A stretch of DNA of 64,000 bases from contig NZ_CP011786.1 in NCBI RefSeq assembly GCF_001263395.1, positions 310,001 to 374,000 of the forward strand, given 5' to 3'. Source of the DNA: Bifidobacterium actinocoloniiforme DSM 22766 (GTDB lineage: Bacteria > Actinomycetota > Actinomycetes > Actinomycetales > Bifidobacteriaceae). Positions within the stretch are counted from its first letter, which is position 1. Each line of letters begins with the position of its first letter. Of the stretch, positions 51,301-62,117 are shown one piece after another. The position numbers and the translations under genes were made by a program. The notes under the pieces are model-generated. The model was not told where the DNA came from, did no database searches, and saw nothing but the letters and a program-made list of their open reading frames with translations.

Positions 51301-51614
51301 TCAAAGGCAACTCCGGCGCCTCGGCCGGCGACGCGGCCAATGCCGGCAAGGACGACAGCCAGTCCAGTCCCGACGGCGGCACCGGTCAGAACCAGGAGCA
51401 ACCAGGCCAGCAATCCCAGCAGCCTCAGCAGGGTTCGCCCAAGCAGGGCGCTGGTGGCTCCCAGGCGCTCCAGCAATCCCTGTCGGACGCCGACCAAGCG
51501 ATGAAGGACTCCGACGCCGCCCTGAAGAACGGCGACTTCAGCGCCTATGGCGAAGCCCAGAACCGGCTCAAGGAGGCCCTGAACAAGGCTTTGGAAGCTG
51601 AGAAGCAGGGATGA
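48357..51614 (+). CDS. UPF0182 family membrane protein
   Basis: The 1,085-aa protein has a charged N-terminus, seven membrane spans (to about residue 405), a long extracellular domain and a C-terminal acidic, Gln-rich helical tail. Typical UPF0182 motifs are visible: WYSQLGAARVIWTQLGVKVGL, QRNIAATSEAYGL, VAAYGNKLTADGQPEF, ELDLEGNDNRNWVNDHTVFTHGYG. The function of this actinobacterial family is not established. It is alone between the glycosyltransferase and pth. Confidence 0.92.
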   Translation: MSFFDMFGAMFDPDRDPRSRRPGRSDDDFVILNVEEDGRSGPREGSGGRRGPGGPGMPRMPRLNRRPSSGPGLSRGSKITMVAVGVVVALVILLFATARFITDLMWYSQLGAARVIWTQLGVKVGLWLAYALVLALVTLCSAALAIRARPDSPDGSTIRIKGDLIEVGHGVSSKRARRIAGLVSLAVGVIFGFQFNADWTQVLLLFSRQSFGATDPQFGLDNGFYVFTLPGLELLASALLLIVVLAGLFSLITHFLMGGVRLTMPVHGRGIVEMTRKARHQLAAWLILIMLVWAGNIALGVFDRLTEQGDQAAGASQITGASYTSVNANIPVTLIMAVLVALVGIILGVWLLTAKTLGEGRSSANSAGQALKQWRLPATAIGALVVAAILLTGVWPMVVQRFRVSPNAQEMESKFIQRNIAATSEAYGLKRLKTQQYQATTQVRPGALAQDADTTAQIRLLDPQVVSPTFRQLQQSKQYYTFEDTLAVDKYEIDGVSQDTVIGARELDLEGNDNRNWVNDHTVFTHGYGVVAAYGNKLTADGQPEFFEQDIPTHGKLTDQEHYEPRIYFSPNAPEYSIVGSPNGSRTKGWEFDYPTGSNGATNTFTGNGGPSVGNFMTRLLYSIRFGSDQILFSDRVTPSSQILYDRSPKERVAKVAPYLTLDGRVYPAVVGGRVKWIVDGYTTSDMYPYSQKVDLGPITQDTTTLSSQAVKGLGSQNANYIRNSVKATVDAYDGSVDLYAWDAKDPVLKAWQKIFPSQYKPLNEISGDLMSHMRYPESLFKVQRQLLSQYHVNQASQYFSGEDFWQTPVDPTGTDDEQRNGVKQPPYYLTMQTPGTSSPTFSLTSTYIPAGTSTREILTGFLSVDSDAGRQRGRIGPDYGTLRLLELPKNSNVPGPGQAQNNFNSDAAISTELNLLQSGSTKVKRGNLLTLPVGNGLIYIQPVYVQSSGATSFPLLKRVLVAFGDKVSSAATLDAALDKTFKGNSGASAGDAANAGKDDSQSSPDGGTGQNQEQPGQQSQQPQQGSPKQGAGGSQALQQSLSDADQAMKDSDAALKNGDFSAYGEAQNRLKEALNKALEAEKQG

Positions 51615-51689
51615 AGCCGGCCGGCGCAGGTCAGGCAAGCTGTGTACAATGCTCAAGGTTCGCAGTACCTCGAACGGAAGTGAGCGCGC

Positions 51690-52289
51690 ATGGCTTCGCA
51701 ATTCTGGCTGGTCGCCGGCCTGGGTAATCCAGGCTCCAAATACAAGGGGACCCGTCACAACATGGGCTTCATGTGCGCCGATGTGCTGGCCGAGCGCTGG
51801 TCCGTCCCCTTTACTGACCACAAGGGTTTGGCCCAACTGGGCAAAGGGGTCATGCGCTTGGACGGGCAGGCGGTGAAGTTCTTCCTGGCCAAGCCGCTGA
51901 CCTTCATGAACGATTCGGGCGACGCAGTTTCCTCGATCGCCTCCTACTACGACATAGTCCCAGAGCGGATAGTCGTCATTCACGACGACATGGACTTGGA
52001 CTTCGGCCGCATCAAGGTCAAAGCCGGCGGTTCAGCCGGCGGTCATAACGGCATTCGTTCCATCGACCGGTCCCTGGGGACCAACGCCTATGCGCGCGTG
52101 CGTCTTGGCGTCGGCCACGCCCAGCGGGGGCCCGGAGCCCACGAACGCACGGTCGACTGGGTCCTGGGGCGATTCTCCCCGGCGCAGCGCAGCCTTTTGG
52201 ATGACTTCCTGGCTGATGGGGCTGATGCGGTGGAGACGGTCATGGCCCAGGGCGTGGCCCAGGCTCAGGAGCGCTTCAATGGCCGATGA
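51690..52289 (+). CDS. pth: Peptidyl-tRNA hydrolase
   Basis: The 199-aa enzyme has WLVAGLGNPGSKYKGTRHNMGF (catalytic His), FLAKPLTFMNDSGDAV, VIHDDMDLDFG (catalytic Asp) and GGHNGIRSIDRSLGT. It recycles peptidyl-tRNAs released from stalled ribosomes. It overlaps the mfd start by 11 nt, a conserved actinobacterial neighbourhood. Confidence 0.95.
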   Translation: MASQFWLVAGLGNPGSKYKGTRHNMGFMCADVLAERWSVPFTDHKGLAQLGKGVMRLDGQAVKFFLAKPLTFMNDSGDAVSSIASYYDIVPERIVVIHDDMDLDFGRIKVKAGGSAGGHNGIRSIDRSLGTNAYARVRLGVGHAQRGPGAHERTVDWVLGRFSPAQRSLLDDFLADGADAVETVMAQGVAQAQERFNGR

Positions 52290-55200
52290 TCGCTCCCAGC
52301 GGTTGGATGGCTCCCTGGCCCCCCTATTGGAGGTCTTGCGTGCCGACCCCGCATTCGACCATCTGGCTGGCGGCCGGATTGAAACCGGAGAGGAGCGCCC
52401 CGATGGGAGCATCGTCCTCCAGGCGCCGTCGGGGATTCGTCCAGCCCTGGCGGCTGCGGCAGCGGGGTCTTCCACCGTCATCGTCGTCGTGCCTTCCGGC
52501 CGAGACGCTGAAGAAATGGCATCCGCCCTGCGCTCCTGGTACCCGGGTGACGCTCGTGATATCGCGCTCCTGCAGGCTTGGGAGACCTTGCCCCACGAAA
52601 GGCTCTCCCCTCGGGCCGATACGGTGGCCGGCCGCATGGCCGTCTTCCGCCGCCTGGCCCACCCCCAGGAGGATGACGAGCTTTTCGGCCATATCCGCAT
52701 CCTAGTCATGCCAGTGCGCTCCCTGATCCAACCGGTGGTTCAGGGCCTGGGCGAGGTGGAACCCCTGGTCTTCCGAACGGAGCGTGATTTGCCCCTGGAT
52801 GAAGCCGCCAGCCGTCTCCAGCGCGCCGCCTACACGCGGGCGGACCTGGTCATGAACCGCGGCGAGTACGCGGTGCGCGGCGGCATCCTTGACGTTTTCG
52901 TCCCCACCGCCGCTCATCCGGCGCGCATCGAGTACTTTGGCGATACGGTCGATTCAATTCATTCCTTCCACGCCTCCGACCAGCGCACCTACGGGGACGA
53001 CCTGGGGCAGGTCTGGGCCACCCCCTGCCGGGAGCTGGAGTTGACCGACCAAGTCCGTCAGCGCGCCGCGTCCCTCAAGGGGCGCATCCCCAACGCGGAC
53101 GACATGCTGGAATCCATCGCCGAGGGCATCCCGGTGGAGGGTATGGAATCCCTGCTGCCGGCCCTGGTGGACCAGCTGGCCACGGTCGAATCACTCCTGC
53201 CACGCCGGGCCGTCGTTTTCCTGTCCGACCCTGAGCTCCTGCGCCGATCGGCCCAAGACCTGGCTAAGACCGCCAACGAGTTCCTGGCCGCCTCCTGGCA
53301 CGTGGCCGCCTCCGGCCATGGCGCCGGCGCTCCGATCTGCTTCGACCAGGCTTCCTTCATCGACTACGACGAGGCGGTCGCTTCCTTGGGCTCTGGTGCG
53401 CGGCAGCTCATCGCCCTCACCGACTTCAACGCCGACTCGGTCGTGGGTGAGGGCGAATCCCTGTCCGCGCAGGCGCCGCAGGAGTTCCGCGGTGATGAGG
53501 ACAAGGCTCGTTCAGGCATCGAGGGCCTGTTGAAGACCGGCGATCGTGTGGTGGTCACCGCCGCCGGGCAAGGGACCTTGAGCCGCCTGAAGCGGGCGGT
53601 CGAGGCGACCGGTGCCGCCGGCGTGGACTATGTGCGCTCCCTTGCCACGGACGGTTTCGTCGATGGCGCAGCCCACCTGGCCCTGCTGACCGAGCGGGAT
53701 TTGACCGGTCGTTCCTCGGTGGTCGCGCCCCCTAAGTCAGCCAAGCGTCGAGGCAAGGCCATTGACTTGACCGAGCTCAAGCCCGGCGACTATGTGGTCC
53801 ATGAAGCCCACGGCATCGGTCGCTTCCTGGGTATGCGCCAGCGGCAGGTAGGGCTCAAAGCAAGCAAGGGCACCCGCGAGTACCTGGTCCTGGAGTACGC
53901 GCCATCCAAGCGCGGCGGCCCTGCTGACAAGCTTTTCGTGCCAGCCGACCAGCTGGACCAGGTCAGCAAGTATATAGGCTCGGAGGCCCCCAAGCTCAAC
54001 AAGCTCGGCGGTTCGGACTGGGCGCAGACCAAGGCCAAGGCCAAGAAGCATGTCCACGAGATCGCCGATGACCTGGTCAAGCTCTATTCGGCCCGCCAGC
54101 GGACCCATGGTTTTGCCTTCAGTCCAGACACCCCCTGGCAGAAGGAGCTGGAGGACGCCTTCCCCTACCAGGAGACCCCGGACCAGCTGACCGCCATCGA
54201 TGAGGTCAAGCGGGACATGGAGCGGCCAGTGCCTATGGACCGGCTGATTTGCGGGGATGTAGGCTTCGGTAAGACCGAGATCGCGATACGGGCCGCGTTC
54301 AAAGCCGTTCAGGACGCCAAGCAGGTGGTTGTGCTGGTGCCCACCACTCTGCTGGTCCAGCAGCACTATCAGACCTTCACCGAGCGCTTCGAGGGCTTCC
54401 CGGTCACCGTGGCGCAGATGAGCCGCTTCCAGAGCCCGAAAGAGAACAAGGAGGCTATGGCGGGCCTGGCTGACGGCACTGTGGACGTGGTGATCGGCAC
54501 CCACAAGCTCCTGAATCCGAAGATCCGCTTCAAGGACCTTGGGCTGATGATCATCGACGAGGAGCAGCGTTTCGGCGTCGAAGACAAGGAGACCTTGAAG
54601 GCCATCCGCACGAACGTGGACGTGCTCTCACTGTCAGCCACGCCGATTCCCAGGACTTTGGAAATGGCGGTGACCGGCATCCGGGAGATGTCCACCCTGG
54701 TCACACCGCCCGAGGACCGTCTGCCGGTCCTGACCTACGTGGGCGCCTACGAGGACGCGCAGGTGACGGCCGCGATCCGGCGCGAACTCCTACGCGGAGG
54801 CCAGGTCTTCTACGTCCATAACCGTGTGGAGGACATCGCGAAGGTCTCGGCCAAGGTCCATGAGTTAGTGCCCGAGGCCCGGGTGGCCGTGGCCCACGGC
54901 AAAATGGGGGAGAAGCAGCTGGACGCGGTCATCCGGGACTTCTGGCGCCGGGACGTGGACGTGCTGGTATGCACGACGATCGTTGAGACCGGTCTGGACA
55001 TCCCTAATGCGAACACGCTTCTGGTGGACCGGGCGGACCGTTTCGGCTTGAGTCAGCTCCACCAGCTGCGCGGGCGCGTGGGGCGCGGGCGGGAGCGCGC
55101 TTACGCCTACTTCCTGTATGATCCGGCCAAGCCGATGACACAGGCCGCTCACGACCGCCTGACCACGATCGCTCAGAACACGGCCCTGGGATCGGGCTAC

Positions 55201-55837
55201 GACGTGGCCATGAAGGACCTGGAGCTGCGCGGCACGGGCAACCTGCTGGGTTCAGAGCAGTCCGGCCACATCGAGGGCGTGGGCTTCGACCTGTATGTGC
55301 GCATGGTCTCCCAGGCCGTCGATGAGTATAAGGAGCCTGAACGTGCAGAACCGGTCTCGGTCTCGATCGATCTGCCGCTGGAGGCTTCGATACCCACTGA
55401 CTACATCGACTCGGACAAACTGCGGCTGGAGGCATACCGTAAGCTGGCTTCCGCCCAGGACGAGCAGGATTTGCAAGACCTGTATGAGGAGTTGAGCGAC
55501 CGTTACGGCCCCCCGCCCACCGAGTTCGAGACCCTGTTCGCGGTGGCCCGCTTGCGCTCCAAGGCCCGGGCCCTGGGCATCAGTGAGATCAACGGTCAGT
55601 CCTCGCGTGTGCGCGTCAGCAAGCTTGACATGCCCGAATCCCTTCAGATGCGCATCTCCCGTCTCTACAAGGGCTCGCGCTACCATGCGGTCACACATGT
55701 CCTCCAAGTACCCGCTCCGTTCGCTGGCGGCCTGGGCGCTAAACCCATGGATTCGGAGCAGATCTTGGAGTGGACCGACCGCCTCCTCGATGACTTGGCC
55801 TATAAGCATGAGCCTAAAACGCAAGCGTCAGAAGCAT

Positions 55838-55842
<5 letters not shown>
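52279..55842 (+). CDS. mfd: Transcription-repair coupling factor
   Basis: The 1,187-aa protein has the UvrB-homology N-terminus (QAWETLPHERLSPRADTVAGR), the RNA-polymerase-interacting domain (LKPGDYVVHEAHGIGRFLGM), the translocase core (GDVGFGKTEIAIRAAF, DEEQRFGVEDKE, LSATPIPRTL, VETGLDIPNANTLLVDRAD, QLRGRVGRGRERAYAYFLY) and the C-terminal TRCF domain. It removes stalled RNA polymerase and recruits UvrA. ATG 52279 is inside the end of pth; the upstream open frame is a shadow of pth. Confidence 0.95.
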
Positions 55843-57228
<1,386 letters not shown>

Positions 57229-57237
57229 GCCTTCCGA

Positions 57238-57319
57238 GACCGGTGCCTCACGGTGATGGTGTTGGGGCACCGGTCGTGTTCGCCCGTGGCTCGCCGAGTC
57301 GGCTGCCACGGGTATTTTT
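57238..57319 (+). terminator. Tandem terminators after eno
   Basis: GACCGGTGCC/GGCACCGGTC (57238-57275) is followed by CCCGTGGC/GCCACGGG (57283-57312) and TATTTTT. The second is a good intrinsic terminator that ends just before the ftsB start, so ftsB expression must come from readthrough or an internal promoter. Confidence 0.8.
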
Positions 57320-57904
57320 GTGGGTATGACCAAAGCAAGCCTTCCGCGTTCACAGCGGGCATCAGCGGGCGTCAGCGGTTCTCAAGACCGTAAAGGCGGC
57401 AAGCGGGGGAGAAGCCCAGTCTCCCTGTGCATCAGTCTGATCATCGTCTTCATCGGTGCCATCCAGCTGGTCTCCACTTTCCACACCTATGCGGTGAACC
57501 TCTCCGAGCTTAACGGTCTGAAGAACCAGCAGGCGACCCTGGTTGCGCAGAAGAGCCAGTTGGAGAACGACATAGCCCGATGGAACGACCAGGCTTACGT
57601 CACCGCGCAGGCCAGGGATCGGCTGGGGTTCGTTTTCCCCGGCGAGCAGGCGATACGGGTGCTCAACCCGGAATCCGTCATAGGGGGGAAGGTGCCCAGC
57701 GCCAAGAGCAAGAGCACGAGCCCCTCGGACAAAGGCCAGGTCAGGCCCCCCCTGCCCTGGTACCGTGAGATGGCTTATTCTCTAGGCAAGGCCGACGCAT
57801 CGGCCCAGGCCAAGACTCAAACCCAGTCCCAGTCGGATAGCGGCGGCCAGGGGCGGACCAGTCCGGGGGGAGCCAGCGATAGCGGCCGGGAGGACCAGCG
57901 TTGA
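57320..57904 (+). CDS. ftsB: FtsB/DivIC-family septum protein
   Basis: The 194-aa protein (GTG 57320 or ATG 57326) has a basic cytoplasmic start, one membrane span (VSLCISLIIVFIGAIQLVSTF), a short coiled coil (LNGLKNQQATLVAQKSQLENDIARWND) and the DivIC motif YVTAQARDRLGFVFPGE, then a disordered Ser/Gln-rich tail. It belongs to the FtsQLB-type divisome complex. It overlaps the DUF501 gene. Confidence 0.85.
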   Translation: MGMTKASLPRSQRASAGVSGSQDRKGGKRGRSPVSLCISLIIVFIGAIQLVSTFHTYAVNLSELNGLKNQQATLVAQKSQLENDIARWNDQAYVTAQARDRLGFVFPGEQAIRVLNPESVIGGKVPSAKSKSTSPSDKGQVRPPLPWYREMAYSLGKADASAQAKTQTQSQSDSGGQGRTSPGGASDSGREDQR

Positions 57905-58557
57905 GCGCGAATACGGGGGCGAGCGAAAACACATCGATTGATGGGGTCGAGGTCATGGCCCTGAGCGTCGAGGCGATTGAAGACTTGGTCGGTCGGGCTT
58001 TGAGCCACCGGGCCAGCCCAGAGCAAATCGAGCGCGTGGAAAAGGAGCTGGGTCGCTACCCGCGGGGCATTGTGGCCGTGGGCGCCAGCTGCGTCTGCGG
58101 CAACCCGCTGGCAGTGATTACCAGGCCCCTGCTGCCGGGTGGCATCCCATTTCCGACCACCTGCTATCTGACCGCCCCTGAGGCGGTCAAAGCTGTCTCG
58201 CAGCTTGAGGCCGAGGGCAGGATGGCCGCTTGGAACGAGGCCTTGGCCCAAGACGAGGACCTGCGCGTTGGATACGGGCGTGCCCACCGCACCTACTTGG
58301 CCTTCCGCCGGGCCCTGGCACAAGGCTTGGGCGACGATGAGAGCCATATCGAAGGTGTTTCGGCCGGTGGGATGCCCAGTCGGGTCAAGTGCCTGCATGC
58401 CTTGGTCGCCCAGTCCCTGGTCATGGGGGAGGGGGTCAACCCTGTGGGCGATCAAACGCTGGCGGAGGTCAAGGGGCTCTTCGATCCCGTCGTCTGTCGT
58501 TGTGAGCGTCCCTGGGGATGCGCGGAAGGGCAGGGCGCCGGTCCAGAGGGGCGGTAG
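57901..58557 (+). CDS. DUF501-family protein
   Basis: The 218-aa protein contains the DUF501 features VEKELGRYPRGIVAVGASCVCGNPLAVIT, PTTCYLTAPEAVKAVSQLEAEG and VKCLHALVAQSLVMGEGVNPVGD, with clustered cysteines (CVCG, CRCERPWGC). The start may be TTG 57901 (overlapping ftsB) or ATG 57955. The family is conserved beside ftsB and ppx in actinobacteria; its function is not established. Confidence 0.85.
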   Translation: MSANTGASENTSIDGVEVMALSVEAIEDLVGRALSHRASPEQIERVEKELGRYPRGIVAVGASCVCGNPLAVITRPLLPGGIPFPTTCYLTAPEAVKAVSQLEAEGRMAAWNEALAQDEDLRVGYGRAHRTYLAFRRALAQGLGDDESHIEGVSAGGMPSRVKCLHALVAQSLVMGEGVNPVGDQTLAEVKGLFDPVVCRCERPWGCAEGQGAGPEGR

Positions 58558-58644
58558 ACCGCCTGGCTTGGACAGACTGGACCACAAGGTAAAAGTGTTG
58601 CGGGGCCGGCGTTAGCTGGCTACGAGGAAGGGAGCGCGCCAGGC

Positions 58645-59664
58645 ATGGATGCGGTGACAGTGGCTGGAGTGGACTGCGGGACCAATTCGATCCGGCTCAT
58701 GCTGGCTCAGGTGGATGAGGCGGGCCTGCACCCGCTGCTGCCGAGAACCATGCGGGTGATTCGCTTGGGCGAGGGCGTGGACGAGCACCGCCGGTTCTCC
58801 CAGGAGGCTCTGGAACGCGCTTGGGTCGCAGCCAGGGAGTTCGCGCGGATTCTCGCAGGTCATCAGATGGATGCCATGCGTTTCGTCGCCACCTCCGCGA
58901 GTCGGGACGCTGAGAACCGGTCGGAATTCGAGGACGGCATCCAAGACATCCTGGGGGTCAGGCCGGAGGTGATCGCTGGGTCCGAGGAGGCCAGGCTGAG
59001 TTTCCTGGGCGCGGTGAGCGTGTTGGAGGCCCGTCGGCAGCCAGCTGACATGTCCCCGGCCCCGTATTTGGTCGTCGACCTGGGCGGCGGCTCGACCGAG
59101 CTGGTGGTTGGCGGCGATGGTGGTCAGGCGCCGGCCGACCAGGCCCAGGCCTCCTACTCGATGAACATCGGTTCGGTGCGCATGACCGAGCGCCACTTGA
59201 AATCCGACCCAGCCGCTGCTGGACAGATCCGCGCAGCCCAGGCGGATGTGGACGCCCACATCGACCAGGCCTTCAAGCAAGTGCCGGTGGGAGGGGTACG
59301 CACCTTGATCGGGGTCTCAGGAACTGTTACCACTATGGCCGCCCTGGCCTTGGGCCTCAAAACCTACGACAGCCAAATCGTGGACGGGGCTCAGGTGCGC
59401 ATGGCCGACATTCAGGAGGCGGGCCGCCGGGTCCTGGCCATGAGCCGAAGCCAGCGGGCTGAGCTCAAAGCCATCCACCCTGGGCGCGTCGATGTGATCG
59501 GCGGCGGGGCCCTGATCCTGAATCAGCTCTTGGACCGTCTGCGTCAGGAGGCGCCTGACCTGGGCACGGGCTTCGTCGCCTCCGAGCATGGGCTCCTGGA
59601 TGGGATGGTCTTGGACCTGGGCCGACGGCTGTTGGCTGAACGGGCGCGTTCCTGTTCGGCCTGA
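58645..59664 (+). CDS. ppx: Exopolyphosphatase/pppGpp phosphatase
   Basis: The 339-aa actin-fold protein has GVDCGTNSIRLMLAQV (phosphate 1 loop), FVATSASRDAENR, VVDLGGGSTELVVG and GVSGTVTTMAALALGL. It hydrolyses terminal phosphates of polyphosphate or the 5' phosphate of pppGpp. It is the shorter, two-domain form typical of actinobacteria (Ppx1/Ppx2). ATG 58645. Confidence 0.92.
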   Translation: MDAVTVAGVDCGTNSIRLMLAQVDEAGLHPLLPRTMRVIRLGEGVDEHRRFSQEALERAWVAAREFARILAGHQMDAMRFVATSASRDAENRSEFEDGIQDILGVRPEVIAGSEEARLSFLGAVSVLEARRQPADMSPAPYLVVDLGGGSTELVVGGDGGQAPADQAQASYSMNIGSVRMTERHLKSDPAAAGQIRAAQADVDAHIDQAFKQVPVGGVRTLIGVSGTVTTMAALALGLKTYDSQIVDGAQVRMADIQEAGRRVLAMSRSQRAELKAIHPGRVDVIGGGALILNQLLDRLRQEAPDLGTGFVASEHGLLDGMVLDLGRRLLAERARSCSA

Positions 59665-59690
59665 AGGGTATAGTGGCCAAGGTGAGGCGA

Positions 59691-59773
59691 GCCCCGGTGG
59701 CGAAACGGTAGACGCAGCGGACTTAAAATCCGCCGCCCTCGCGGGTGTGTGGGTTCGATTCCCACCCGGGGCA
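59691..59773 (+). tRNA. tRNA-Leu (UAA)
   Basis: The acceptor stem GCCCCGG/CCGGGGC closes at 59691-59697 and 59766-59772 with discriminator A73. The anticodon loop CTTAAAA (stem CGGA/TCCG) gives anticodon UAA. A long variable arm (CCGCCCTCGCGGG) marks a class II tRNA, and the T arm is GTGGGTTCGATTCCCAC. CCA is not encoded. Confidence 0.95.
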
Positions 59774-59859
59774 CGAGCGGGGTCCTAGCGGGTCCATGAC
59801 TTGTAACTTACACTTAGAGCCGATACCCTAGGGTGAGCTCACTAGTTCGGAGGACAGAC

Positions 59860-60267
59860 ATGACAGCAGAAGGCATGCCGCGGGTTAACGCAGATTTCGG
59901 TGCGTACCCGACGGTCGAATTCGAGGGCGAAGCCCCCGCAGGCCTGAAAGTCGTGGAGCTTGTGGAAGGGGACGGGCCGCTCGTTCGTAAGGGCGATACG
60001 GTCACCGTCAACTACCACGGCCTGGTATGGGGTTCGGACTCGCCGTTCGACTCCTCTTTCGACCGTCATCAGCCCGCCTCCTTCGCCATTGGCGTGGGTC
60101 AGGTGATTAAAGGCTGGGATCAGAGCCTGCCCGGTCACAATGTGGGCTCCCGGATCTTGGTCTCGATTCCTTCCCAGTACGGCTATGGGCCGCAGGGTAT
60201 GCCCCAGGCCGGCATCGGTGGGGGAGACACGCTCGTCTTCGTGATCGACATCATATCGACCCGTTGA
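59860..60267 (+). CDS. FKBP-type peptidyl-prolyl isomerase
   Basis: The 135-aa protein is a single FKBP domain: VRKGDTVTVNYHGLVWGSD, FDSSFDR, FAIGVGQVIKGWDQSLPGHNVGSRILVSIP and YGYGPQGMP. It has no signal peptide, so it acts in the cytoplasm. ATG 59860 follows GGAGGAC. Confidence 0.93.
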   Translation: MTAEGMPRVNADFGAYPTVEFEGEAPAGLKVVELVEGDGPLVRKGDTVTVNYHGLVWGSDSPFDSSFDRHQPASFAIGVGQVIKGWDQSLPGHNVGSRILVSIPSQYGYGPQGMPQAGIGGGDTLVFVIDIISTR

Positions 60268-60280
60268 CGCTCCGACCGTC

Positions 60281-60307
60281 AAGCGCCGGTCAGGGCCGGC
60301 GCTTTTT
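60281..60307 (+). terminator. Intrinsic terminator
   Basis: AAGCGCCGG (60281-60289) and CCGGCGCTT (60296-60304) with a 6-nt loop, followed by TTTCTT, 14 nt after the FKBP stop. Confidence 0.85.
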
Positions 60308-60486
60308 CTTATATGCGCCCGGCTTGTGCACAGCCGCACCTGCCGAGCGTCCAGCGCCAGCGGCACTCGATGAAGCATAGGCCAAGAAGGGAAATCAAGA
60401 TCTACAGCGTTCGCGCCTATGGCGCGGGCGCCGGAGCTCCGCAGGGGGAGGCGCTCACAAAACCGTGAATAGTAAAGGAGAATAAG

Positions 60487-60966
60487 ATGGCTGAGGAAGA
60501 GACGATCCTGCTCACCCAGGAAGCGTACGACAAGCTCCAAGATGAGCTCAAACACCGGCAGGGGGAGTACCGCGATGAGATCACCGAGCGCATCGCCGCC
60601 GCGCGGGCTGAAGGCGATTTGAGCGAAAATGGAGGTTACCAGGCCGCCCGTGAGGAGCAAGGCAAGAACGAGGGGCGCATCAACGAGCTGATCGTCAAGC
60701 TGCGCAACGCGAAGATCCTGAAAGCCCCCAAGGCAGGGATGGTCGGCAACGGTTCGGTTGTCACGCTGGAGCTGGCCGGGTCCGAGCAAATCTATGTGCT
60801 GGGCTCACGCGACATCGCCGTGGCCACCGACTACGACGTGATTAGCCCGGAATCCCCGATTGGCGCGGCCATCATGGGCCATAAGAAGGGCGATAAGGTC
60901 TCTTACAAGGCGCCGAATGGCAAGGAGATCAGCGTGGACATCAAGGATGCCCAGCCGCTCAAGTGA
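60487..60966 (+). CDS. greA: Transcription elongation factor GreA
   Basis: The 159-aa protein has the N-terminal coiled coil with the catalytic tip ARAEGDLSENGGYQAAREEQG and the C-terminal FKBP-like domain (SPIGAAIMGHKKGDKVSYKAPNGK). It stimulates transcript cleavage in backtracked RNA polymerase. ATG 60487 follows AAAGGAGAATAAG. Confidence 0.95.
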   Translation: MAEEETILLTQEAYDKLQDELKHRQGEYRDEITERIAAARAEGDLSENGGYQAAREEQGKNEGRINELIVKLRNAKILKAPKAGMVGNGSVVTLELAGSEQIYVLGSRDIAVATDYDVISPESPIGAAIMGHKKGDKVSYKAPNGKEISVDIKDAQPLK

Positions 60967-61056
60967 GGCACTGAGGTTCCGCCTCCCCCGGCTCCCTTGG
61001 GGCCCCGCGCTGGTGCCGCCTGACCAAGGCGTGAGGCTGGCTCAGGGGCCCCAAGG

Positions 61057-61953
61057 CTACCTGAGCTGGCATACGACAAGGTAGATGGCTACCACATGGC
61101 AGGCGTAGCCGGCTACAGTGCCACTGTGGAAGATCTCATGGAAGCCGAAGACTTTGGGCCAGGGGTCGGGCTTGCACAGGGCGTAGACGACGGCGCCGGC
61201 GATGTAGCACAAGCCGCCGGCGATAAGGAGCCAGACGACCGCAGGGCCTGCGGACGGCGACTTCCAGAAGAGGCCCAGGAAGGCCACGCCCGCAACGCCG
61301 AAAATCACATAAACCGTGGTGTAGAGCCAGCGTGGGGCGGAAATCCAGACCACGTGGATGAACATGACTACTATGGTGGCCGACCAGATGCCAACCAGGA
61401 TGACCCGCCGCCAGAAACCGTCCAGGGCGAAGGCGACCGGCGTGTAGGTCCCGGCGATCAAAAGGAAGATGTTCGCATGGTCCAAGCGTCGCAGGATGTC
61501 GGTGACCCTTGGTGACCAATCGCCCAGGTGGTAAAGGGCGGAATTGCCGAACAGGGCCAGCGAGCAGAGCATGAAGACCACGCAAGCCCACTTGATCCCA
61601 ACACCGGGCGCGATACAAATCAAGACGATGCCCGAGGCCAGAGCTAGTGGACTGGCGGCTGCATGAATCCAGCCGCGCATCAAGGGCTTAGGGCGACCGT
61701 GCACGTCCAGCCGGACCTTACGTGCGATTCCCCGTGCAGGTATGCCTTCGATTTTGGCGGCCTTGAGGTCGCCCGCCTGGATGATCCGTGAGGCTCGGTC
61801 CCGAGCTTTGTCCCTCGCCGCATCCGCATTGGCTTTCATACGGTCCCCCCGGGCCAGATGGGCTTGCTGGCGGGCATCGGGAAGCCCCAACCGGCGCTGC
61901 TCACGCTGGGCCGCAACCCGTTGACCGCCCTGCTCCTGGGGATGATTCGCCAT
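61057..61953 (-). CDS. Hemolysin III/PAQR-family membrane protein
   Basis: The 298-aa protein has an approximately 75-residue charged N-terminal extension and then seven membrane spans with the family motifs GWIHAAASPLAL, SALYHLGDWSPRVTDILRRLDHANIFLLIAGTYTP (PAQR metal-site residues S, D, H) and the final FHEIFHSGTVAGYACHVVA. Members are putative zinc-dependent hydrolases; the hemolysin label is historical. Confidence 0.9.
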   Translation of the reverse strand: MANHPQEQGGQRVAAQREQRRLGLPDARQQAHLARGDRMKANADAARDKARDRASRIIQAGDLKAAKIEGIPARGIARKVRLDVHGRPKPLMRGWIHAAASPLALASGIVLICIAPGVGIKWACVVFMLCSLALFGNSALYHLGDWSPRVTDILRRLDHANIFLLIAGTYTPVAFALDGFWRRVILVGIWSATIVVMFIHVVWISAPRWLYTTVYVIFGVAGVAFLGLFWKSPSAGPAVVWLLIAGGLCYIAGAVVYALCKPDPWPKVFGFHEIFHSGTVAGYACHVVAIYLVVCQLR

Positions 61954-62117
61954 CGCGCTCCTTCAACCATGGCGCACGGCCCCTGAGCCCACGCGCCCGT
62001 CTCCCTCTCCACCAGTCTATCCCGGACCCCGTTCAGCGGGTTCAGACCTTGGCGCGGCTGGCTCACCTGACGGCGAGAGGGTCTGGCAGGCCGGACCCCT
62101 TTCGCTATGATGAAGGT

